Shown: positions 40,401-50,100, numbered from the stretch's first letter. The stretch is 60,000 nucleotides of DNA from Apostichopus japonicus (GCF_037975245.1 NC_092579.1:29106166-29166165); one strand, 5' to 3'. Program-made: numbers and translations. Notes: generated from the letters alone by a model not told the origin.

Positions 40401-43400
40401 ATAAAGAGAAGAGCTGTGAACAGCTCATCCAGCTGGGATAATTTTTTCTTTACTGTAGTGTCATGTCCCTCTTCAGAGCACTAGTACTTTCAGTATGAGC
40501 AGTATGAATATCATGTTTCTATCAGATCAAGGTTAGGAACTGTTTGTACTGTCAATACCAGTGCTTTGAGAGCATGATATTGGTGTACAGTTTAGAGTGG
40601 TATTAGCATTAGGAAATTGTCCCAACTGGCTGAACAGCTCACCTATTTTGACCCTAGTGACGTATTGTAGTACGAGTTGCCCTTGTTTATCTCACAGAGT
40701 GAACAGGAGTATTGCCTATAGATGGAATAAATTATAAGTTTACAAACTAATTTCATGGGATGTCAATTTCAAATTATCAAGTTCCTTCAAGCATCGCTGC
40801 AACGTCTTGCTCAGTTTTGATGTTAACATGATACACTCATTGTGTGTGTTATCATTAAACTTTCAGGAACGTAAATGAAGATGTGGGTCGTCTTGAGGTT
40901 GGGGCAGTGGGAGGGGGGTGGGGCGGTGGGTGAGGGTTAAGGAATGGTCCTTGAATTGAAAGCATTCCATGGTAGTTGGTAAATAGTACTGTCTGATTGG
41001 TCGGACAGATATTATGTCTGATAATTGATAAGTATTAACAACTGTGGTCCACAGACTTTTGAGCCAATAAACCGGGCTGCCATGAGGATGGAGCCACAAC
41101 CCACCAGACCCCCCCCCCACCCTCCATCTTACCCCACAAAATTTTTACTCAGAATGTATTTAAGGTAGCTGGAACTGTGGACTTGATGTTCAAAAGAAAG
41201 CTTAATCGTTCTCTGTCCTCAAGCACCAAAAGCTGTTTTATAAATTTGGAAATTAAAATTCATGTTATTAAATCTGTTTGTTCCTTCCCAACAGGTCTGG
41301 TCTGGGATATCAAGTTTTGTTTGGTGCCATTCTGGGTATGCTGTGGCTCATTGCTATATGCCAGGGAACTCTGTTAGCTTCGAGGCTTGGCAGGAGGTAA
41401 GTATCAGCAGAGCTTCCATTTGCTTCTCCATCCCTCCCCCCTCCTTCCCCTTAAAAATCCCCCCTCCCCCTAAAAAAATCCCCATGTAATTGTTATCTCA
41501 GTAGGACAAGGGTATTGTATTCAAGGGTGTACACTCTGTGTAGGATACATGACATTTGCATAATTTCATTTTCATTGAACTAGCATCCAAACATATTTAA
41601 AGGATGTGGTGCTGAATGTTTCACAGATTAGAGACATCCACCTCCCCGCCCATGTCCTTGCATTGATTTTAAGAGGCACAACCAAAAAAAATTAGCATTA
41701 TCCACTCCTTTCCACACTCCTCCTAAACTCTTGACAGAAGCAACTTCTTTGTTAAATTTTGTGTTCACAATAGTTGTGTATGTGAGTGCCTTTCATACAG
41801 AGTCGTACCCCAAACAGATTGTTGTGTTAAAAACAGTTTGTGAAGTTAGGGGAGGAGGGTACAGTTGGTCAAGGGAGAGTAAAGTAGGGGGAGGTGGGGT
41901 GTGGTGGGCGTGTTATTACTGTAACATGCACCAATTCAGACATAAACAGACCACCTGTCGAGTGATCGGACACAAATTGGTTCATCATTGGTTTTGTTTC
42001 GTCGTTCTCGTTTAGGAAAATGAATTACGATGGGGGTCAGGAGGATCCATTTCTGCCTCCGAGGGACGGCGCGGCGACTCTTGAGAGGTACAGCGCTCGC
42101 AGGGAACAACCATCAACATCTGGAGTCGGTCGAAGACCTACCTCTGCAGTCAGCCAAAGGTACTGAGGGAAAAAAAGTGTTTTCTAACTAATTTGTCATT
42201 GACTAACACATGTTTGGGAGTGGGACGAATGCCTAACAACATTGCTAGAAGGGTTTAGAGGAGAAGCCAATCAAACCATCATCAGTATACATCTGTAATG
42301 ATGGAGAGGATTTTAATGCAAAACTGTCCCCAATTAAGCTTAGAATAGTTTTCCTGTTTTGGGATATGTCATAATTTAAAAATTATATCCGAGGGTGCAT
42401 ATATTTCTGAACGTGTGATGACACGGTCTCACCAAGAGGTGAAAACTCTGTTTGATTTTCTTGGATATTTGTTTAGTTTTCTTTTTCTTTCAAAATTAAC
42501 CAGTGGTGATCCTGAAAAACATAAGAGTATCAAGTTAAACGTCAAACGCATCATTTATTTAGCACAAACAGTGGAAAGACACCCCTGTATCATAGAAACC
42601 AACAGAATGGCAGCAATTAAAGACAGAATTCTCAAAAGTTGAATCGCCGGTCGTTCCTACTGTGATGTCACTTTCAGACATTTCGTTTCTTCCGTATACG
42701 ACGGAATATCTGAAACATCTAAGATAACTCCCGAGAGAAACTAATGAACTGTTTTGGGATGTATGTGATTGTTTCGGTTAATGATGATGGCTAGGTTTAT
42801 TTCTCCTGTCATAATCTCTTCCCTAACATCATAATTTTAGTCTCTTCATCGGCCTAATCGGTATCGACAGGACGGGGTCGACGGTAGAAAACATCGATGT
42901 TTTTAATTGCCCGCCTCCTCCCTGGAGCTCTTGAAATTTATGGAGAATTGAAATTTATGGAGAATTAAGTCTGGTTATTTTGCTAACAAAGCTATGACTC
43001 ACATGTCCTAAAAAGAAAGCTACGTTCCCAAGACGGGTTTTCCTAACATCTTGTCGACTTCTTGTCTTTTCTCTAATTTCAAACGGTTGCTATGGAGATT
43101 TTGTGCTTCAAATTTCCTGGCAGCCGTAAATTTCAAATCTGCCCAATGGTTTTTGTTGTCAAGTGCTCTGTAAATATGTTAGTATTAATGGAGGTGGCAG
43201 CAATGTTGGATCTGTGTACTATAAATGGAGAAAAGAATGCATATTTTACCCTGAAATCTTGAAAAGAGAAGTTGATCTGAAAATGGGGGGGGGGGGCAGG
43301 GAAGGGAGGGAGGGGAAGGGGATCATTTTTTGTGGGCAATTTCACTGGTCATTACACTCCCCTCTAACACTTTATTATTATCTTAACTAATATTAACTTT

Positions 43401-45777
43401 GTATGCTTATTTTCGTACTAACCGTTCACATTCTTGCCATTATTAATGACGTTTTCATTTCGCTTTTTTGGGGTATATTCAATATATAACAAACATACCA
43501 TACAATTCCTCAGTTGATCTTTGGAACCCAGTTCCGTCTTGTGACACAGGATCCTTGCGAGAGAAATGGCAGGGAGGCATTACTTGAGTGTCCATCAAAA
43601 TGCGTTGAAATCAACCTGTTTTAAACGCTACGTTGCGTGTTATCCAAAGTACGGGCCCATTCAGACCATGTGTGGATACACCAAGCACATGCCAAGCTTC
43701 TCTAACTATACTAACACACAAGCTCATAGACAAACAATGTTTTTGGATTTGACCTATCCAAAAATCATTCTTCCTCTCACTCTCTTATTCACCAGTTCAA
43801 ACGCTTTGCCACATTTTCCTGTGATTATATCTAACCGGTAAGTGGTGGTGTAACTCACGTTTTGATTTCTTTATTTTCACCATTTTATTTTGGGGCACTA
43901 GACATAATGAAAAGGGTATATATACTAACTTTCACCGCTCACAAAGCACTTCACATATATAGTATTATTCATTTCATGATGAGGGATAAATGATGAACTT
44001 GTGAAAGTTGGGTGAAATATAAAATAACTTGAAGAAAATTCAGCCTCTATTCCATTACAACCCCTCACCCAAATTTCATTCAATAAGCAGAATAAAACAA
44101 ATGCACTGGTGAATGGACTAATATTTTCCCAAAATAATTTTTAGAAGTCAATATTTTGCTTTCCTGTGACAATTTTGTTTTCATGGTAACCAGGATTCAT
44201 ATATTTATTTATTTATTTGTTTTTTATTTAACCCTAAAACTGGTGATGCAAATTATTCATAAAGGATATGAAATTTTATAGTTCTATGGTAAGTAATTTT
44301 GTGTGAATGTATAGCCACGAACTAGTCGGCTGAGATTCAATATCATCTAATGCAACAGTATATTGATATGTTGCACCAGTTAAATGTTCCTGTTGTTATT
44401 TGTAAGACACATGTTTGTGAACATTTGCATTGAAAATTTTACATGTAGTATTTGCAACTATATCTGCCTCCTGCATTTTGTGTGTTGTAATTTTGCCCAT
44501 TTTGCGAGAAATAAAGAGCTGCAGCCACAATAAAGTGTGTCTGGTTTGTGCAAAATAAGTCAAAATCAGGGTTATGTATGGTTTGAAGGAAAGAGAAGAA
44601 AGAGAGGAGGGGGGTGGGGTGGGGGAGCGGATGTGAATGTCGATAGGTTATTGGATTAACCAGTCGTCCTCAATCATAAGCTCAACCCACAACTGACTTC
44701 CTGTTTGTTCTTTTTGCTTGCAAGTTTTGAGATACTGGGTACCCCAAATGTTTCTGATAGAAGGCTCTGGTAAATGTGGTTATTAAATTGAAGAGGGAAG
44801 GATGGGTATTGGAGGGGGGGGGGTTAGGTGTAGATCATGACACAATAAATACAAATAAATGACCAGGATATACCAGGATGTAGTGCGTAAATGATAAAAC
44901 TGTAACCATGACATTTCACTTGATTTTGAGGAAAATATGTACATGTGTTGATGAAAGCAAATTTATTCCCCGTGTCAAAGCGTTCTTCTATATTAAAATA
45001 ATCCTTTTTCGTAGTATCGCAGAACAGGCATGTTCACATTGCATGTAATGCAATTTAAAAAAAAAAAAAAAAAAAATTAAATCTTTTTATCTCACCATCA
45101 CTGTTTAAAATGAAAAGTGCCTCGAGTGTAAATTTATCTTCATTTCTAATGTTGCTTTTCTACAGGGGCTCCTCTCTTATCAGCCAGTCAAATGTCACAG
45201 TACCAGACGACTTGCCCCCATCGGTAAGAGAATTGTTTACCTATTGTTTTCTGTTTTGTATTGTTTTGTTATGGTTTTCAGTTTTATGGAGTTTTAGATT
45301 TTTGTTAAATTTGTTCGTTATTACTAAAGGACTTATATTCAACTTCATACTAACGTCGCACATCCAGAGTATTGTCGCTGTTTATGTATTTTACGTGCTA
45401 AATCCTGCTGTGACAAGCAGGGCTGTCAATACATACTTGAGCCACACAGACCGTAGTAAAGGGTCCATTGTAAAGTGACCAATGGTCACTTCTTCAGGCA
45501 ATCCGACGTGTGACCATTCTGACTTTTTTGTGATTATTAACTTCTCGATAGTACCAAAGACAATTATAAGGGATCGTTTAGTTTTGGGTTTATGGTAAAC
45601 TGCATTATGGGGCTTGAAAATGTTGTCATGGTATTAAACATGTGATGTTGACACTTATTAACACCCCTACAGTACACATTGGCTATCAGTCGTGACAGAC
45701 CGAACCAACGGGGTGGAAACAGGCAGGTCACAGAATCGTTGGATAACAGCCGTTATTCAGGAGCAAGTCTGGTCTGA
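13248..45777 (+). CDS. TTYH: Tweety-homolog (TTYH) family membrane protein, 13 coding exons, N-terminal exon missing
   Basis: Coding exons: 13248-13414, 20890-21001, 21382-21626, 22622-22717, 23115-23187, 32042-32114, 33781-33836, 34765-34854, 37454-37587, 41295-41396, 42016-42159, 45166-45223 and 45673-45777. All junctions are GT-AG and phases match, giving 484 residues plus TGA. Membrane segments lie near residues 4-29, 46-64, 176-196, 204-231 and 352-378, the five-pass tweety topology. Family marks include FYGN just after TM2, DFC plus a short acidic-aromatic stretch after TM4, YYxxCN..SPF, and the paired cysteines of ANC and LCY before TM5. Possible N-glycosylation sites are N84, N121 and N145, all extracellular. 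Tweety proteins are plasma-membrane proteins of neural and other tissues, first described as large-conductance chloride channels; structures show dimers with lipid-accessible cavities and no clear pore, so the transport role is disputed. The expected ~40-50 residue N-terminus is not in the window. Confidence 0.95.
18921..18968. repeat. C-run cluster, possible G-quadruplex on the minus strand
   Basis: Successive runs of three to five C separated by single T or TT make a homopyrimidine tract. The complementary strand has the G-run pattern of a quadruplex former. It lies within a TTYH intron. Confidence 0.6.
19058..19077. repeat. 20-bp perfect palindrome
   Basis: TACAGTACTGCAGTACTGTA equals its own reverse complement. 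It sits in a patch rich in TACTGTA/TACAGTA words (19000-19110). Confidence 0.9.
20890..21001 (+). CDS. TTYH: TTYH exon (residues 56-93): end of TM2 and start of the first extracellular domain
   Basis: The acceptor TTTTGTCAG joins GT+G to complete valine. The exon reads TSIGVCFYGNG, the most recognisable tweety signature (IGxGFYGN in vertebrate paralogs), then a His/Thr/Glu-rich extracellular stretch with an NET glycosylation site at residue 84. It ends in phase 0 at GTAAGT. Confidence 0.96.
21382..21626 (+). CDS. TTYH: TTYH exon (residues 94-175): first extracellular helical domain
   Basis: The acceptor AACAAATAG follows a long pyrimidine tract. The translation is a helix-rich extracellular segment: IDNEMESVG..., a single cysteine (C118, PDC), NDT and NIS glycosylation sites, then REYHLW. 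The last motif corresponds to the EYRW/EYYRW motif just before TM3 in the family. The donor is GTAAGT. A G16 tract (21748-21763) lies about 120 bp downstream in the intron. Confidence 0.95.
22622..22717 (+). CDS. TTYH: TTYH exon (residues 175-207): TM3 and cytoplasmic loop
   Basis: The acceptor is CTCTCTTTCAG and the donor GTAAGT. It encodes WSIFIGLLCVDIALCLAVILC (TM3), a short basic loop TAKSLRGG and the first residues of TM4. Phases 2 in and 2 out match the neighbours. Confidence 0.95.
23115..23187 (+). CDS. TTYH: TTYH exon (residues 207-231): TM4
   Basis: The acceptor is CTCTTTCAG and the donor GTAAGT. It encodes a CCILLIIAFTLVWIVIGGEL membrane segment. A G-rich stretch (23206-23233) directly follows the donor; intronic G-runs close to a donor often act as splicing enhancers. 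Confidence 0.94.
26853..27262. repeat. Diverged tandem duplication, ~202-bp unit, two copies
   Basis: GTTTGACA(T/C)GAAACCGAATA starts at 26853 and 27055. Both copies continue through CCAGTATCAGGTGATGGTCA, an AGCATAAAATT stretch, GGAAACAAATAAATA and TTTGCCTGAAGAGA. The copies differ by substitutions and small indels. Confidence 0.9.
29964..30365. mobile_element. Nonautonomous hAT-type DNA transposon (MITE), 402 bp, with 8-bp target duplication
   Basis: The left end CATGGTTGTCCAACCT and the reverse complement of the right end, CAGGATTGTCCAACCT, form imperfect terminal inverted repeats. GC-rich GGCCCGCGGGC-type sequence lies just inside the left end. Flanks CTGTAGAC (29956-29963) and CTATAGAC (30366-30373) agree at 7 of 8 bases, the 8-bp target duplication typical of hAT elements. 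The interior has no transposase frame. Ends reading TTGTCCAACC with GGCCCGC are seen in many animal hAT families; assignment to a named family is not possible here. It lies in an intron of the tweety homolog. Confidence 0.85.
32042..32114 (+). CDS. TTYH: TTYH exon (residues 232-256): start of the second extracellular domain
   Basis: The acceptor is TCATCCTCCAG and the donor GTTAGT. The translation ALSDFCVAPEQFIY matches the conserved (G/S)DFCxxP motif directly after TM4 in tweety proteins. Cys237 is expected to form an extracellular disulfide. Confidence 0.94.
33781..33836 (+). CDS. TTYH: TTYH exon (residues 256-274): second extracellular domain
   Basis: This short exon follows TTATTTCTAG and ends at GTAAGT. 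It encodes ILYYYVECNDPVASPFKE, which corresponds to the family pattern YYxxCNxxVSNPFQQ. A C11 tract (33710-33720) lies about 60 bp upstream of the acceptor. Confidence 0.94.
33974..34044 (-). mobile_element. tRNA-Thr(UGU)-like SINE head or tRNA pseudogene
   Basis: On the minus strand, TAGCTTAGTTGG (A box, + strand 34025-34036) and GGTTCGAATCT (B box, 33981-33991) are both intact and correctly spaced. A seven-base anticodon loop CATGTAA gives anticodon UGU with four of five stem pairs. The acceptor stem does not pair (GGGCTGG against CGTTCT-like sequence), so it is not a functional tRNA. I infer the RNA polymerase III promoter part of a SINE; the limits of the body are not clear. Confidence 0.65.
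34765..34854 (+). CDS. TTYH: TTYH exon (residues 275-304): second extracellular domain
   Basis: The acceptor has a long TTTTC tract ending CCACAG; the donor is GTAAGT. It has exactly 30 codons in phase 0 on both sides, encoding a helical, acidic segment with KAQKDIDNIDRDC (Cys297). Being symmetric, it could be skipped without a frameshift, though I see no specific sign that it is. Confidence 0.92.
35376..35518. promoter_or_regulatory. Two RFX X-box-like palindromes in a TTYH intron
   Basis: ATTGCCATGGTAAC (35376-35389) and GTTGCCATGGCGAC (35505-35518) closely match the RFX X-box pattern GTTGCCATGGCAAC. They are 129 bp apart. Binding is an inference from sequence only. Confidence 0.45.
35719..35754 (+). 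other. G-rich tract with quadruplex potential
   Basis: Five or more runs of three to eight G separated by one or two bases lie in a TTYH intron on the transcribed-sense strand, so both DNA and RNA quadruplexes are conceivable. Confidence 0.55.
37454..37587 (+). CDS. TTYH: TTYH exon (residues 305-349): end of second extracellular domain up to TM5
   Basis: The acceptor is CCTCTCTTTGCAG and the donor GTAAGT. The translation contains FGEFHQSMEYL, ANCRLLNENY and SLCYNSL. This corresponds to the conserved tweety pattern FHxLxxLxxCRxLHKDYxxALxxLCxxAL before TM5. Cys330 and Cys345 are the paired family cysteines. Confidence 0.95.
37588..41294. other. TTYH intron (3.7 kb)
   Basis: No exon is supported. 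It carries C/G tracts (38985-38996, 39887-39898, 41109-41118), a G-rich patch at 40901-40937 and an RFX-like word at 38204-38217. Confidence 0.75.
41295..41396 (+). CDS. TTYH: TTYH exon (residues 349-383): TM5
   Basis: The acceptor is CCTTCCCAACAG and the donor GTAAGT. It encodes GYQVLFGAILGMLWLIAICQ followed by a short basic end (SRLGRR), the fifth membrane segment and the start of the cytoplasmic tail. Confidence 0.94.
42016..42159 (+). CDS. TTYH: TTYH exon (residues 383-431): proximal cytoplasmic tail
   Basis: The acceptor is CGTTCTCGTTTAG and the donor GTACTG. The translation carries YDGGQEDPFLPP, similar to the acidic DDDPFxP motif just after TM5 in vertebrate tweety proteins, followed by an Arg/Ser-rich disordered stretch. 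Ends in phase 2. Confidence 0.93.
43796..43837 (+). CDS. TTYH: Candidate 42-nt alternative cassette exon of TTYH
   Basis: A strong pyrimidine tract (TTCTTCCTCTCACTCTCTTATTCACCAG) precedes 43796 and a consensus donor CG|GTAAGT follows 43837. The length is 42 nt, and the phase in (2) and out (2) matches the flanking exons. Inclusion would insert 14 residues reading SSNALPHFPVIISN, then restore the arginine at the junction, with no stop. This falls in the variable cytoplasmic tail. There is no homolog I can recall, so it may equally be a pseudo-exon. Confidence 0.5.
45057..45077. repeat. A21 homopolymer
   Basis: An uninterrupted run of 21 A lies about 90 bp upstream of a TTYH exon. It could be the tail of an old retroposed sequence, but no recognisable body or target duplication was seen. 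Confidence 0.85.
45166..45223 (+). CDS. TTYH: TTYH exon (residues 431-450): cytoplasmic tail
   Basis: The acceptor is GCTTTTCTACAG and the donor GTAAGA. It encodes GSSLISQSNVTVPDDLPPS, a Ser/Pro-rich tail segment. Its phase links correctly both to exon 42016-42159 and to the cassette candidate. Confidence 0.88.
45673..45777 (+). CDS. TTYH: TTYH terminal coding exon (residues 451-484 and stop)
   Basis: The acceptor is ACCCCTACAG and the frame runs to TGA at 45775-45777. It encodes a polar tail with YTLAISRDRPNQRGGNRQ and a C-terminal RYSGASLV. The final SLV resembles a class I PDZ ligand pattern (S/T-x-hydrophobic), which would be consistent with scaffold binding; that is an inference. No PPxY Nedd4-binding motif was found in the visible tail. 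Confidence 0.85.
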   Translation, partial: YTLAISRDRPNQRGGNRQVTESLDNSRYSGASLV

Positions 45778-45963
45778 TCATCCTCCCTCGCCTTCTGCTG
45801 AAATGTCGGTTTATACTTCTTGCCTTTTTAAGATGGACGGACAGATGGATGGACGGACATGGGCTACTTGCGATTATTTCTTAGTCCTTAATAAGATTCC
45901 CTGTGTTTAAGAAGAGTAATACAAGATCACTTTCAAAAGTTTCGTTTCGTTTATTCCAGTATA

Positions 45964-45969
45964 AATAAA
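45964..45969 (+). terminator. AATAAA polyadenylation signal, proximal candidate for TTYH
   Basis: AATAAA lies 187 nt after the stop codon. A further AATAAA at 46623-46628 and others downstream would allow longer 3' UTRs. The site actually used cannot be told from sequence. Confidence 0.5.
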
Positions 45970-47863
45970 AGTAAAAGTATTTGGATCTATTGCCTGTTTA
46001 AACGCAGAAAACCGTGTTTGTGAAAGGTGTCTTTTACTTCTGTCGTCGTTGCTTTTATATGTATAAAAAAATATTAAACTTACGTAAAATATCTTTCTAC
46101 TTTTCATCTCACAAGATTAATCCCTCTGAAAGTCTTCAGCGTTTGAAAAAGGAAGATAATTCGGTATTAATTTGAACTTACTAACCCAAGTATATGAATT
46201 TGATTAAAACAAGTCACACAGTCTTTTAAGCATACAACTTGGGAAATATTTGTTGGCATTGTTATGTGCAAAGGCTTGTACTCTTGGCGGAAGGTAATAT
46301 TTTGACGGATCAACACGAGGTGATCAAGCCAATGCCAAGGGTTACGCAGCTAGTTTGCTATTCATGGAAGAAAAGATAAGAAGCTTTGAAATGCAAAACT
46401 ATGCCTGCATTTGAGGGAGAATGTATTCGTTTAGAAAGGGAAGAAGGAAGGTTAAGATAGGACACTGCAAGGAATATTGAGGATAATTCTTTCTGGAAAG
46501 GTCTGCAGACGTCTGACGCATGTGTCCAACTAATACTGCCACCCCAAATTTACCCCATTTTGGAGAAGCTACAACAATGCAAATCTGAAACATACAGTGC
46601 AGTGTGATATGAAAGTGCCTAAAATAAACTTAAGTTATGTGAGGCCGTAGTTATAAGTTGTGACCCCTGGCAGAGATGCCAGTAATTTATAAAAGTTGAA
46701 GTTTTTAAAGGTTACTTGGCCTCCCCTGCTGGAACCAGTTTTGCTTTTTCTGTCAAAAAGTTTCCTGAAATTCTTAGACTATTGTTAAACAATTTTATCA
46801 AAGTTAAAACTCATTCTTTGATCCATTTTAGAATTTCTCAAACTTTTAATAAACATCGTGTTTTTTAAAAATTATTATGAAATGCTACATAATGAATTGC
46901 ACTTTCAAAATTTTTTATTTCACCGATTTAGATTTGTAAACCCCTCCCACACCCCTCTCTTAGGTGAATTTACACAAATTTGTATATTTTGTCATAGCAA
47001 ATTTGGGCATCATGCAATTAACTTAAAAGAGAGTAAAACAAAAGCTATTTTCTTTATAGTCATTTTTTTTTAAATACAGTCCATCAATCTCTGTTGATAA
47101 TTTGACAGTCTTTCCCTAGTGATAGTGAAACAGTTTTATAATGTTGTATTTTACACACATTTTATCACACTGTTTAATCCAATCATTTTCTAGTCATTGG
47201 TTCTTATGTATGAATTTCTCATGCAATTTCGTTTGTAATTTAATCCTTTTATAACGTACAATCAAACGCAAGGCAAATGTCACATGTAAACGACATTTAT
47301 GGTTTGAAGTACACTTAATTTTCTCAAACTTAGAAAAAAAAGAAAAAAAAAGTCTTTTTTCTAGCAGAAAAGTAATATGTATATATTTTAACGATGTCAT
47401 TTTTTTTCTCCTTTCTTTTGCTGCATCTACAGTTTTCACATTAAGAATGAATTCTTTCACTTTGTTTTTGGCAGCATACAGATGTGCATTCTTTCATTGC
47501 ACAAATTATAAAAAATTGTATATGAGAAGATAATTTTTGTAAGCTGGTAAATATATTGTAATGTACATACTCTATGCTAAGCCTCATATCGTGAATATAG
47601 TGTGTTTTTTTCCCTTCATTTCCCCCCCCCCCCCCTGTAACATACTTTATATTTTCTTCTTGACTAATATTTCCCCAAATTTCATATCTTGTAAACTCTT
47701 CACAGGGGACTGATATTTAAAGTTTGGACATCATGATAAGAGAGTTTAGGTTTTTTGCTCTTAGAATTCAGTGTTAAATCTGTACGTTTATTTTTTCTTT
47801 GTTTTTGCTTCGAAAATAACAGCGCTGGTACCCGGAGTGTAAACAATGATTCATACTGACGGT

Positions 47864-48780
47864 CACTTCATTTTTCATATTTTGGACACTTTAATGCACT
47901 TTATTTCACTTCACACTTCTCTATTTGGACTTGCGATGGAATATTTGTAAATATGAATCATGTTGTTATGGATCCAATGACACTTTACACTTTTTTAATT
48001 CAAATTATATGAGTGCATATGCTAAACCATATGAGCATGTGCCAAAGTTTTATGCACATATGTGGGTTGTATTAAGTGATACACTTGACAGCACTTTACT
48101 GCACTTCTCTGGTATAATTACAAGCACAATCGGACATGAGGAGGTTATACCAGTGTCGATGTACACTTCACGACACTTGACACATTTCTCTCAAAGACAT
48201 CTCTTGTACATAGTCGTCATAGCTTTGCAAACAGAAGTTTGGGGAGAATGTAATTTTGTAATGTCCAGGTTTTAGTCCAGTTGACTGTTAATTAATATTT
48301 AGTCATGTATTTTGCACTTCACTTGAAATCACTTCATTCCCCTTTATGAAACTCCTAAAACTTTGGTATACCAATTTTTTATTTAGGAAGAAACACTTTG
48401 ACAAGTTATTTTGCTTTTCAAGCTTCTACAGTTCTCGTTGTTGTTATACATTGGTATACCTTGTAAATTTCAATATCAAATTTTTTCACCGATTTCAAAA
48501 TATATGGTAAAAAGGTGATCCTGTGTCGAAATTTGTGTCACAGAACACTTCATTCCAACAATGTCTTTGGCGCTAGAATAAAACCAATTAAAATGAATGA
48601 AGACAATTTTGTATGCATTTTTTGTGACAATTTTTGAAAGAAATTTGTAAAAATGTCGATTTATCACTTTACGTCACTCAATTTATCGTTTTTTCCAACT
48701 TCAATTGTGCGTATGTAACTTTGGTGTGGACTTTTTGAGAAATCCGCCCACTTCACTGGGCATCACTATTTGATGCACTT
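47864..48780 (+). promoter_or_regulatory. Dense strand-biased cluster of CACTT words with 10-bp spacing
   Basis: Twenty CACTT words occur in 917 bp on the + strand (47864, 47887, 47897, 47907, 47914, 47981, 47988, 48082, 48092, 48102, 48164, 48174, 48315, 48320, 48330, 48394, 48546, 48665, 48749, 48776); I found only two or three on the other strand. Exact 10-bp spacing occurs six times. Most read CACTTNA, the complement of TNAAGTG, the NK2-class homeodomain core. It could be a distal enhancer of either neighbouring gene, or, if transcribed in a long 3' UTR, a series of RNA-binding sites. Confidence 0.4.
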
Positions 48781-49842
48781 TTGAATCGTGGAGGCTGTAA
48801 AATGAAGTGCGTTAGAGGGTTGCAAGAGTATCGACTGATGTTTAAAACTGGATGACATTTATTGAATTCTATTTCAGTGTTTGTCGGTTATAGTTTAACT
48901 TTAGTGTACAATACAACTCATTAGAAGTGATTGAATAATTTGAATATGTTTTGTAATTATGGCAAACATCATTCCAAAATGAACTTTCCAGTCTTTAATC
49001 AGAAGATGAAACAGTTTTATGATATTTTCATCAATATTTTGTAAAGCATAGAAAGTTGGTCTTGGCTTATCAACTTGTTGTGATGAATTTTTATCTCAAT
49101 ACATTACATGTATAGAGATATTGTAACAGTAAGTGGGACTTTCTCTTCTCTTAAAAATTTTTCAGCGTCTTCAAACAAAGTTCTTTTTCTCTGGAATTTC
49201 CAGAGCAAGAATATATCATATAGACCAACAAAAGTTACTATTTTTTATTCCAGAATTGTATCTCATTCTGTGACTTTTTCACCGATTTATGTCCAAATCG
49301 GGCCAATTTGGACTGAAAACACACTTTGGCAGACCTGTTTTGCACACGCTCCAAAACTTATGTTTTATGAAAGAGAATAGAATAGAACTGTCTTTCAACA
49401 GTGGTATCGTCTAAGATAGGGTCCTATGTATTATATATTTTATTAAAATTTGAAACTTTCATTTGTTGTTTACAGGTAGGTATTAATAAGGATTTTACTA
49501 CATGTATATGACATTTAATGGCTTTTATTTGCTTTATTTGATGTTTAAATGATTTTTCTTTCTTAAAACAACACTGAGCTGCCGCCCCTACTTTTAGTAA
49601 AAAGGTCCGTTTTTGATGATTAAGCCCCGCCCCCAAGTCTGTTTTGTAGCAGATTGGCTATGACTCATAACAGCTACATGTTAGATATACGAAAATGGCT
49701 ACCCTCGCGAACAATTTTCTGTTCTGTAGTTAGGTACGCGAGGTGTTAGTGTATTGCATGCTAATTACATTCTGTACTGCTGAATTCTACGTAGTGCATT
49801 TAATTTATATTAGGCCTTCGTTTTTGTAACATCCATTTAAGG

Positions 49843-50100
49843 ACAGTACTGGTGTTCAGGTAGCTTTTCAGAGCAAGGGCCATGATAAGTTTGTTTGATT
49901 GCCCTTCATGTATTTTGTATAATTACGTATACACATTCTTGTATTTCTGAAGGCTACTTAATGTAGGCCTAGTGCATTTAAAAATATATATATAGGCCTA
50001 GGCCCCTAGGCCTATTAGGCTTTCAGTGATAGCCACATTAGCATTGTACTGGTGTTCAGACAGCTTTTCCTAGGAAGGACCAGGGTAAGTTTGTTTGATG
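49843..50100. repeat. Diverged duplicate pair, ~200-bp spacing
   Basis: GTACTGGTGTTCAG(G/A)(T/C)AGCTTTTC, followed by AGTTTGTTTGAT, appears at about 49847 and again at about 50046. Between the copies is a GGCCTAGGCCCCTAGGCCTA-rich stretch. Confidence 0.7.

Larger units (their letters stand above)
42160..45165. other. TTYH intron (3.0 kb)
   Basis: Apart from the 42-nt cassette exon candidate, no coding sequence is supported. It contains G tracts (43285-43296, 44814-44823), a G-rich patch (44608-44629), RFX-like words (43086-43099, 44177-44190) and an A21 tract (45057-45077). Confidence 0.7.

Noticed and set aside
43566-43841. 91-codon open frame containing the cassette candidate
   Set aside because: The upstream part has no homology-like features. 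Only the last 42 nt have acceptor, donor and phase consistent with an exon.
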